Positions 56,379 to 64,000 of a stretch of DNA of 64,000 nt are shown here, piece after piece. Source of the DNA: Nodosilinea sp. P-1105 (GTDB lineage Bacteria; Cyanobacteriota; Cyanobacteriia; Phormidesmidales; Phormidesmidaceae); NCBI RefSeq assembly GCF_012911975.1, contig NZ_SMDQ01000028.1:1-64000 (forward strand), read 5' to 3'. Position numbers and translations under genes: made by a program. The notes beneath the pieces are model-generated. The model was given only the letters and a program-made list of their open reading frames with translations, ran no database searches and was not told the origin of the DNA. Numbering within the stretch: the stretch's first letter is position 1; every line of letters starts with the position of its first letter.

Positions 56379-57059
56379 TTATGACTTATACAATCCCATG
56401 AAGTCGATTAGCTGGTGTACCAGCTGGGGTTTAGTTACAGCCAAAATGGTTGACCCACTTTCTAATACTGTGCTGCCGTTGGGAATAGTCAGGTCTTCGT
56501 GGGGGTGGGCTTGATAGCCAATAATCAAGGTGCCGTCAGGGAATCGGGGATCTTGGGCCACCTCCGCCAGGCTCCGTCCGACAATGTAGCACTGTTGGGG
56601 CAGGGACAGCTTCAATACCTCGATTTGCCCCTGCTCAAAGTGCATCATGGCATCCACCTGGGGATATTCGATCGCATTGATCACCCGATTGATCGCCAGT
56701 TCAGTGGTGCTGATGGTGTGGGTGGCTCCAGCTAAGGTGTAGGGCTCGGTAAAGTCGCGATCGCTCATGCGCACCACAATCTGGGGCACGCCATAGTGTT
56801 TTGATAGGGTGACCATCGCTAAATTCAAGGCATCTTCCCGTAAGGTGGCAATCACAGCCTGGGCTTTGCGAATGCCCGCCTCCAGCAGTACCGTCGTATT
56901 CACGGCGCTGCCCTCAAAGGCCATCACCCCGATTTTCTCGCGCGCATACTGACAGGCTAGGGGGTTAGTATCCACGATAGCGATGGTATGGCCCATGGCC
57001 AATAGGGCCTTGGCCAGATCCAGCCCCATCATGCCAGCTCCACCAATTAACACGTACAT
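56379..57059 (-). CDS. TrkA-N/TrkA-C domain K+ transport regulatory protein
   Basis: MYVLIGGAGMMGLDLAKALLAMGHTIAIVDTNPLACQYAREKIGVMAFEGSAVNTTVLLEAGIRKAQAVIATLREDALNL; C-terminal RCK_C-like. Confidence 0.92.
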   Translation of the reverse strand: MYVLIGGAGMMGLDLAKALLAMGHTIAIVDTNPLACQYAREKIGVMAFEGSAVNTTVLLEAGIRKAQAVIATLREDALNLAMVTLSKHYGVPQIVVRMSDRDFTEPYTLAGATHTISTTELAINRVINAIEYPQVDAMMHFEQGQIEVLKLSLPQQCYIVGRSLAEVAQDPRFPDGTLIIGYQAHPHEDLTIPNGSTVLESGSTILAVTKPQLVHQLIDFMGLYKS

Positions 57060-57214
57060 GGTTACCTCTGCTTGGGAACGCTAGGCATCAAAACCCTAGA
57101 CACTCAAGCTAGCAGAAAGGCAGAACAACCAAGTACATTCGCTGACTTACCTTGGGGATCTTCATTTTTCGGAAATCGGCTTATCCCGCTTTAGAGAGAT
57201 CCCCAAACTAAGTG

Positions 57215-58837
57215 CTAATTGATCGCAACTTGGTCTAACTGTTGCAGCGCATTACGACGATTGGGTGTTCGCTCCAGGGAGGCCTCAAAGGCGGCTTCAG
57301 CTTCGGCCAGTCGATTTTCTTGCAGCAGCAGTTCTCCGTACAGCTCACGTACGGGCAGCACTTCCCCAGGAGTGGTGGGGTGTTTGTCCATCGAGTCTTC
57401 CAGGTCAGCAGCAGCGCTCATTAGAGCCAGAGCCTGGTCGGTGTCACCCCGTTCGTACAGGGTCCAGGCCTCCACCGCCTGGCTTAGGGCTTCGGTCATG
57501 TAGGCCCAGTAGTCATCCCCCGCCGCCTGTAGGGTATCAGCCAGGGCTTGCAGCTGCTCCCCTTCCACCTCGGCCTGGGCTAGATCACCAGAGCGAGCCG
57601 CCCCTAGACCCCGAGCGTAGTAGAAAAGGGCCTCCCCAGCTGGAAAGTCTTCCCACACCAGGGCATCGGGAGTTCTGGGTTCTAGCTGGGCAGCAGCCTG
57701 CCAATCCTGTTGTTCCAGGTAATACCGGGCTTGCAGGGCCGCTGTGTTATAGGCCGCAAACGATGCGGAATAAATCTCGTCTAGATCGTGAACACGCTCC
57801 AGGGTTTGCTGCGCCTCAGCTTCATTCCCCAGTTGCAGATGGCCGTACATGATGTAGTCCAGGGCATGGACATAGTGGGCACTGGCATGGGGATCGTCCT
57901 CCATCTCTCGCCGGGCAGCTGCGGCAGAGCGCTCATTCCACTCAATGGTTTCCTCCCACAGCCCCATGCGTACGAAGATGTGGCTTGGCATGTGGAGAGC
58001 GTGGACGGTCTCCGGCGCTAACTGATCGTATTCCCGGGCAATGTCTTCGGCTTTAGGGGCTAACTCGGTGCTGTCGTAGGCGTGAATCAGGTAGTGAAAC
58101 AGGCCGGGATGCTGGGGATGGTCTTCCAAGTAGTCCTCCAGGAGGGCACCGGCCTGGCGCTGGCGGGTATAGTCAGCCTCCTGGTCGGGGGAAAACTGGG
58201 TAGTGGCATAGGAGACATTGGCCAGGGCGTAAAACGCAGCGGCGTCTACATCCTCAGGGTAGGCGGTGTGCAGTTCTCGCTGGGCTTGTTTCCAGGCCAT
58301 CACCCGAGCTTCATGGTCCCGGGCTCGGCTGTCCTGGGCGGGCTCAGGGTCGGTAAAGAAAGCACTGACAGCCGCCAGATACTGTTCTTCTCGGTCTGTG
58401 TCTACGCCCAGTGCCAGGGCGGTCTCAACGGCCGCCTTACCCCGTTCCATGTCGGTATCGCTGGTGGGATGCCACAGGGGTTGGAAGCTGGTCATCGCCA
58501 CCCCCCAGTGGGCCATGGCACAGTCGGCATCGAGGTCAGCGGCGGTGCTAAAGTGGGGACGGGCCTGCTCGTACATCATGTGATGCAGGTGGGCCAGGCC
58601 GGTTTCAATCTCCGACTGGGCGGCCGTGTCGCAGGAAACGGGAAAATCGACGACCCCCATCTGGTGATCGTGAACCTGGCTGTCCTGACTATCGGGTCGC
58701 TGGTCGAGTTGCGCACACCCAGCGCTGACCGCCAGAATTCCCACAAAGGCCAGGGTGGTGGCCCGGTGTCCCAGGATGGTCCCTGACTTAGGGGTGCCAC
58801 CAGGCTTTGGCAACGAAAGAGGGTTGCGAGGTGTCAT
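57215..58837 (-). CDS. TPR-repeat lipoprotein
   Basis: Lipobox VSAGC; HHMMYEQARPHFSTAADLDADCAMAHWGVAMTSFQPLWHPT; TPR helices. Confidence 0.85.
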   Translation of the reverse strand: MTPRNPLSLPKPGGTPKSGTILGHRATTLAFVGILAVSAGCAQLDQRPDSQDSQVHDHQMGVVDFPVSCDTAAQSEIETGLAHLHHMMYEQARPHFSTAADLDADCAMAHWGVAMTSFQPLWHPTSDTDMERGKAAVETALALGVDTDREEQYLAAVSAFFTDPEPAQDSRARDHEARVMAWKQAQRELHTAYPEDVDAAAFYALANVSYATTQFSPDQEADYTRQRQAGALLEDYLEDHPQHPGLFHYLIHAYDSTELAPKAEDIAREYDQLAPETVHALHMPSHIFVRMGLWEETIEWNERSAAAARREMEDDPHASAHYVHALDYIMYGHLQLGNEAEAQQTLERVHDLDEIYSASFAAYNTAALQARYYLEQQDWQAAAQLEPRTPDALVWEDFPAGEALFYYARGLGAARSGDLAQAEVEGEQLQALADTLQAAGDDYWAYMTEALSQAVEAWTLYERGDTDQALALMSAAADLEDSMDKHPTTPGEVLPVRELYGELLLQENRLAEAEAAFEASLERTPNRRNALQQLDQVAIN

Positions 58838-59134
58838 TGTTATTCTCCTCCACCAGAATCAATGGCTGGCTCTGCTGGGGCCAAGGTCAGCGATTCTAGT
58901 GGCTAACAGCACGCTATCTGAAATCGTCAGGTTACGAAATCGTCAAGCTAGTAAGGGGTGCTGCTGATTGACACCATCTAGGGGTGCCCGTGCAGCCCCC
59001 TTCTATGTAAATCATCTTACCTAGGGATGTAGGCCAATCAGTCTAGAGCTTCAAGGACTGTAAAGGCGTGATAGTTTGCTTTTATGGCAAAAAAAGCAGA
59101 AAGCAGAAAACCCTACCCGCTCAGCCATGGTTGA

Positions 59135-59335
59135 GGCCACATTGCGCCTGAGCTGATTACCGATGGTCTTGAACCGGGGCGATCGCAACAGCTAGCCACG
59201 GTGATCTTAGCGGCCATAGAAGGGGGAATTCTAATGGCCCGGGTCCACCAAGATGTGGCGATTCTAGATACAATCGCAAAGGAAATGATGGCCTTGGTGC
59301 AGCGGGCTACAGCCGAGCAACCGCCAGCTATCTAA
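59135..59335 (+). pseudogene. TetR-family C-terminal domain remnant
   Basis: Open frame without start reads HIAPELITDGLEPGRSQQLATVILAAIEGGILMARVHQDVAILDTIAKEMMALVQRATAEQPPAI*; no N-terminal HTH upstream. Confidence 0.6.
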
Positions 59336-59387
59336 CTGTTAGGTCTGTGTCATGGCCCCATCCTCTCCGCCACCCAAACCATTGCCC

Positions 59388-60278
59388 ATGGCCACTAAAC
59401 TTGCTTGGATCGATCGCCTTTCCCATGATCGATGGCTGGGTCCGGTGACCCTGTTAGGCCCGGCAGGGGTTTGGTTGCTGTTGCTGCTGGTCATTCCCAC
59501 CCTGTTGATCTTAGATATTAGTTTGGTGCCAGGATTGCGGTTGGGGCAGCCCAGTGGCGGCTATGGGTTGGGTAACTACCTGCAAATTTTGCAACCTGTC
59601 TACCTGCGGGTAATGTTCCGCTCGTTGTCATTTGCCCTGGGGACGACGGTGCTATGCCTGGGGCTGGGGTTTCCAGTAGCCTACTGGATAGCGCTGATGG
59701 CTCCCCAGCGCTGGCGGAATGTGTTGCTGGTGGGGTTTGTGTTGCCCCTGTGGACGTCATCCCTGTTACGGGCTTACGCCTGGACGACCATTTTGCGGCC
59801 CACGGGGGTGCTCAATAGTGTGTTGGGCGTGCTGGGGCTACCCTCTCAAAATTGGTTGAATACGCCCACAGCGGTGTTTATTGGGTTGACCTACAGCTTT
59901 TTGCCCTACATGGTGCTGATTCTCTATGCCTCTCTAGAAAAGTTAGATACCCGACTGCTAGAAGCCGCCGCTGACCTGGGGGCTACCCCACGCCAGAGTT
60001 TTTGGACCATTACGGTGCCCCAGACCTTGCCCGGTATTGCCGCTGGCTGCCTGCTGGTGTTTATTACCTCCCTGGGGGACTTTGTGGTGCCCACCCTGCT
60101 GGGAGGAGCGTCGTCGATGAATATTGCTCGGTTGATTTACAACCAGTTTTTGGGGCCGACCCGGGCCTGGGGGTTTGGTTCAGCCCTGAGTATGGTGCTG
60201 ATTTTGGCGGTCAGTTTGGCCATTGCCCTGTTGCTGAAATACGGCGATCGCAGTACCCTGACCGAAACCTCCCAGTAG
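59388..60278 (+). CDS. ABC transporter permease, PotB-type (polyamine family)
   Basis: Six TM; EAA loop LEKLDTRLLEAAADLGATPRQSFWTITVPQTLPGIAAGCLLVFITSLGDFVVPTLLGG. Confidence 0.9.
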   Translation: MATKLAWIDRLSHDRWLGPVTLLGPAGVWLLLLLVIPTLLILDISLVPGLRLGQPSGGYGLGNYLQILQPVYLRVMFRSLSFALGTTVLCLGLGFPVAYWIALMAPQRWRNVLLVGFVLPLWTSSLLRAYAWTTILRPTGVLNSVLGVLGLPSQNWLNTPTAVFIGLTYSFLPYMVLILYASLEKLDTRLLEAAADLGATPRQSFWTITVPQTLPGIAAGCLLVFITSLGDFVVPTLLGGASSMNIARLIYNQFLGPTRAWGFGSALSMVLILAVSLAIALLLKYGDRSTLTETSQ

Positions 60279-60284
60279 CCGCCT

Positions 60285-61088
60285 ATGACTCCGTCGTCGT
60301 CGAAAGTCACCTGGCCCAGCCTGTTTACGGCTCTGATGTACGCCTTTATGTACGCCCCAATTATTGTGTTGGCGGTGTATAGCTTTAACGAATCCCGCTA
60401 TAGCGCTGGCTGGGAAGGGTTTAGTCTGCGTTGGTATCGGGCTCTGTTTAGCGATCGCCGCATTTTTGCCGCCCTGCAAGACAGTTTGACCGTGGCGATC
60501 GTAGCGGTCGCTGTTTCAGCGGTGCTGGGCACCCTGATGGCGATCGGTTTGGCCCGCTACCAGTTTCGGGGTAAAGCCCTCTATCGGGGTGTCTCTTACC
60601 TGCCGCTGATTATTCCAGACATTGCGATCGCGGTAGCTACCCTAGTTTTTCTGACCTCGGTGGCCGTCCCCCTCAGCCTGAGCACCGTCATTGCCGCCCA
60701 CATGGTCTTCTGCCTGGCCTACATTGCCGTCGTGGTCTCCAGTCGTCTGCAAAGCCTGGACCCCAACTTAGAAGAGGCGGCCCTAGACCTAGGGGCTACC
60801 CCTACCCAAGCAATGATCAAGGTGCTGATTCCCCAGTTGGCCCCGGGCATTTTGGCGGGTTGTCTGCTGGCCTTTGTACTCAGCATGGATGACTTGCTGA
60901 TTTCTAGCTTTACCGCCGGGGGTGGGGCCAACCCCTTACCCTTGGAAATTTTTAGCCGGGTGCGTACTGGGGTAAAGCCTGACATTAACGCCCTCAGCGT
61001 TGTGTTGATTTTAGGGTCAGCCCTGCTGTCTGGTTTAGCGGAATATGTGCGCTACCGCAGTGAAAAACGGCGGCGGCTGAGCGGGTGA
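60285..61088 (+). CDS. ABC transporter permease, PotC-type (polyamine family)
   Basis: ALMYAFMYAPIIVLAVYSFNESRYSAGWEGFSLRWYRALF; EAA loop LEEAALDLGATPTQAMIKVLIPQLAPGILAGCLLAFVLSMDDLLISSF. Confidence 0.92.
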   Translation: MTPSSSKVTWPSLFTALMYAFMYAPIIVLAVYSFNESRYSAGWEGFSLRWYRALFSDRRIFAALQDSLTVAIVAVAVSAVLGTLMAIGLARYQFRGKALYRGVSYLPLIIPDIAIAVATLVFLTSVAVPLSLSTVIAAHMVFCLAYIAVVVSSRLQSLDPNLEEAALDLGATPTQAMIKVLIPQLAPGILAGCLLAFVLSMDDLLISSFTAGGGANPLPLEIFSRVRTGVKPDINALSVVLILGSALLSGLAEYVRYRSEKRRRLSG

Positions 61089-61162
61089 TGGGGAGGTGGG
61101 AAGTTCTGGAAAATTCAGGCTAGACTAAACCTCAATTAGGGGTAGTCTGGTTAGCTTGATCC

Positions 61163-64000
61163 ATGAACTTTGAGGACATTGCCACACTTGTTAATCACAA
61201 AGTACTCGAGCGCCAGGGCAGACCCCTCAAAGATGTAGAGCGCCTGGTGTTGCAGGGCGCTTGGGAAAATCAGACCTACGCGGCGATGGCGGCCCCATCG
61301 GTGGGCTACACCGAAGACTACTTAAAAAAGGACGTTGGCCCCAAACTATGGCGAATGCTGTCGCAAACGGTGGCGGTTGACCAGCCAGGGATTAAAGTTA
61401 CCAAGCGCAATATCCAGAATGTGTTGCGCACCTGGGCTAATCAAACTCGGCAGGATGCCTTTGACAGCCCGGACCCAGCGTCTGGGAACCTGGGCAGAAT
61501 CATGCCCCCGTCTAGCTTACCCCCAGTGCGATCGCAGCCGCCAGTTAACATCACAAACTGTTGTGGCCGCCAAACGGAACTCACAACCCTGAGCCAATGG
61601 GTGATGGGCGATCGCTGCCGATTGATTGTGCTGTGGGGGCTGGCGGGCAGTGGTAAAACCACCCTGGCGGCCCAGCTAATGGCCCACCTGGAGTCCCAGA
61701 TGGAGGTAGTCGGCTATCTGGCCCTGGGGAAGTCGGCCCCTGCCCCCCTGGTTGTCCCGGCTCTCAGTTGCTGGCTAGGAGCCAGTGATCCTCCCGTTTC
61801 CCCAGATACCCCTGAGGTATTAATCGATCAGTTACAACGCCGCCGCTGTCTAGCGCTGATCGATAACTTGGAGCAGGGATTTATGCCCCGGCAAATGGCC
61901 GGTACCTATAGCCCAGAGGCTGAAGGGTTGGCCCGGTGGCTGCAACAGGTGGCCGACAGCGACCACCAAAGTTGTGTGGTGCTGATCAGCCAAGAGCGTC
62001 CCGCCGACCTGCCCCAGCGGCTGAATCTACGGGTCAGAGAAATGAATCTCAGTGACCTGGCCCCGACGGCGATGGCCCCTTACCTGAGCCCATCAGGTGC
62101 GATCAAGGGCAGTGCCGCTACCTGGTCTAGCTTGGCCCAGCGCTATGGCGGTAACCCGCTGTTGCTCCGGGAACTGGGGGCTACGGTACAGGCGGTATAC
62201 CAGGGGCAACTGCAGCCATTTTTGGCCGCTGAACCCGCTTTTTTGCCGACCCCGGTTCAACAGCGCCTCGATGACCTATTCGATCGCCTTACCCCAGAAG
62301 AGCAAGGGCTGCTATACTGGCTGATCCTGATTCAAGCGCCAGCCCCGCTGACGGATGTAATGGCCGCTACCGTTGACCCGATCGGGGCCGAGGCCGTGCA
62401 GTCTTTGCTGGGCCGTGCCCTGGGTCACGGGGTGTCTGGGCCTGAGGGGTCAACCCTGGTACTGGCCCTGAAGCCGATGGTGCAGATCTGGGGATTGCAC
62501 CATCTGCGATCGCGTCTGGAGCACGAACTAGACACCGAGCAACTGGACTGGTTTTGCCGGTTACCGCTGGTGACCATGACGGCGCGGGAAGTGGTGCAAG
62601 AACAGCAACGAGCGGCCCTACTGCATCCTCTAGTAGCCGCTCTGGAGCTGCGATATCCTTCCCCAGCGGAGCGCACAGCCAAAGGGCAGCGACTGCGGCA
62701 AGCTATTCCTGACGGGGTGCCAGGCTATGGGGCAGGCAACCTGATCCACCTCTGCCAGGCGTTGGGTATCAGCCTGAGTGGCTCCGACCTTTCTAACCTG
62801 GCCATTTGGCAGGGAGACTTGCGCCGGGTGAGCTTACAGGGGGCCAATCTCAGTCAAGTGCAGTTCAAAGATACGGTGTTTGCCACCGCCTTGGGGCGCA
62901 GCCCAGTGGCTGCTTTTAGTGCCGTGGGCGATCGCTCTCCCCATGCCAATATCCACTACCTAGCTACCGGTGACCACGAGGGGCGCCTGCTGCTGTGGGA
63001 TCGGTGGCGGGGGCGACTGCTCAGGGTGCTCGACGATGGGGTGTCCCCAGCGATCCATACCCTTGCCTTTAGTCCCCAGGGGGATGTGCTAGCGGTGGGG
63101 ACTGAGACCGGTCAAATCTGGCTGCGGCCCGTGCAGACGAGTTATCAGGGAGACGGTCTCTTTGACCATTCTGCGGCGGTGCGAGCCCTGGCCTTTAGCC
63201 CCGATGGTCGCCAGCTCGCCTCGGGGGATGATGCAGGCCGCATCTGCCTGTGGGATGTGGCTTCCGGCTTAATTCAGGGGAAGTTGCAGGCCCACCAGGG
63301 GGCCATTCACAGCTTAGCCTTTGACCCGACTGGCACCCAATTGGTCAGCGGTGACGATGACCAGCGCGCTTGCCTGTGGGATGTGCCGCACCAAACCCTG
63401 ATCTGTCCATTTCAGGCCCGGACCACCGGCTGGGTGCGTACAGCTGGCTTTTTACCCGACCCAGAAGACCCCACCTGTGCCCCCCTCCCTTGCGCCGCAG
63501 GCTATGACGAACATGGCTTAACCCTTTGGAATCTAAAAACGGGCCGCCCTTGCTGGATGCTGCCCGCCGATGGTCAGGCCGTGCTGGCCATGGCCCTCAG
63601 CCCCAATGGTCGCTACCTGGTGTGCAGCCGCCAAGACTTTACCGTCACCCTGTGGGATATTCCCCGCCGCACCAAGTGCCATACCCTACCCAGCTTGGGC
63701 CTGCCGATCTGGACCCTGGCCTTTAGTGCCGATAGCCGCTACTTGGTGACCGGTAGTGACTATACCGTTAAGCTCTGGAGTACGGAAACTGGCGATGGCT
63801 TGCGTAGCTTAATCAGCCAGGCCCATCCCTTGCGCACCTGGGCTTTTGGTGCGGATCAACTGTTGACCGGCCATCACGATACCGCCTTACGGCTGTGGCA
63901 CCTCACGGCCACCGGCATCAGCGGCCCCCAACTGCTCACGGGCCATAGTGGGGCGATTCAGGCGGTGGCTGTCAGTGAAGATGGGATGGCCGTGGCCAGC
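61163..64000 (+). CDS. STAND-type NTPase with N-terminal vMAP-like HTH domain and C-terminal WD40 repeats, truncated by window end
   Basis: Open frame of 946 codons with no stop; MNFEDIATLVNHKVLERQGRPLKDVERLVLQGAWENQTYAAMA; Walker A GLAGSGKTTLAAQL; repeated AFSPDGRQLASGDDAGRICLWDVASG WD40 units. Missing from ORF track because it runs off the end. Confidence 0.9.
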   Translation, partial: MNFEDIATLVNHKVLERQGRPLKDVERLVLQGAWENQTYAAMAAPSVGYTEDYLKKDVGPKLWRMLSQTVAVDQPGIKVTKRNIQNVLRTWANQTRQDAFDSPDPASGNLGRIMPPSSLPPVRSQPPVNITNCCGRQTELTTLSQWVMGDRCRLIVLWGLAGSGKTTLAAQLMAHLESQMEVVGYLALGKSAPAPLVVPALSCWLGASDPPVSPDTPEVLIDQLQRRRCLALIDNLEQGFMPRQMAGTYSPEAEGLARWLQQVADSDHQSCVVLISQERPADLPQRLNLRVREMNLSDLAPTAMAPYLSPSGAIKGSAATWSSLAQRYGGNPLLLRELGATVQAVYQGQLQPFLAAEPAFLPTPVQQRLDDLFDRLTPEEQGLLYWLILIQAPAPLTDVMAATVDPIGAEAVQSLLGRALGHGVSGPEGSTLVLALKPMVQIWGLHHLRSRLEHELDTEQLDWFCRLPLVTMTAREVVQEQQRAALLHPLVAALELRYPSPAERTAKGQRLRQAIPDGVPGYGAGNLIHLCQALGISLSGSDLSNLAIWQGDLRRVSLQGANLSQVQFKDTVFATALGRSPVAAFSAVGDRSPHANIHYLATGDHEGRLLLWDRWRGRLLRVLDDGVSPAIHTLAFSPQGDVLAVGTETGQIWLRPVQTSYQGDGLFDHSAAVRALAFSPDGRQLASGDDAGRICLWDVASGLIQGKLQAHQGAIHSLAFDPTGTQLVSGDDDQRACLWDVPHQTLICPFQARTTGWVRTAGFLPDPEDPTCAPLPCAAGYDEHGLTLWNLKTGRPCWMLPADGQAVLAMALSPNGRYLVCSRQDFTVTLWDIPRRTKCHTLPSLGLPIWTLAFSADSRYLVTGSDYTVKLWSTETGDGLRSLISQAHPLRTWAFGADQLLTGHHDTALRLWHLTATGISGPQLLTGHSGAIQAVAVSEDGMAVAS

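Noticed and set aside
1-64000. CRISPR arrays, tRNA and rRNA genes
   Set aside because: No regularly spaced repeat-spacer pattern, no T-loop GGTTCRAATCC with cloverleaf context and no rRNA-like sequence noticed by eye; tRNAscan/CRT not run.

Overview
The window is a typical HIP1-rich (GCGATCGC) filamentous-type cyanobacterial chromosome segment, almost fully coding, with no rRNA, tRNA or CRISPR array recognised by eye. Main blocks: multicopper oxidase / MerR; rph; a CobO-like protein; dCTP deaminase interrupted by an intein; a Rieske lipoprotein + ccsA + ccs1 operon divergent from a globin / multiheme cytochrome c / Tll0287-like / cytochrome b / thioredoxin / ChaN gene string; nrtABCD with unusual tandem repeats between nrtC and nrtD; dps and isiA (iron stress) with a Crp/Fnr regulator; L-lactate dehydrogenase + lactate permease; tldD/tldE; a cNMP-binding + degenerate AAA+ + membrane polyferredoxin fusion; recN, ridA, TPR, LuxR-type regulator; a nucleotide-sugar cluster (CDP-glucose type); class II ribonucleotide reductase interrupted by a LAGLIDADG intein; orphan potBC-type permeases preceded by a TetR remnant; and a right-edge-truncated STAND/WD40 protein. 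The best candidates for an undescribed system are (1) the self-contained Rieske / extended System II cytochrome c maturation / globin / multiheme cytochrome module (about 5.6-15.8 kb) and (2) the cNMP-AAA-polyferredoxin fusion (36.4-38.9 kb). All calls are from reading the sequence and translations; no database search was run.
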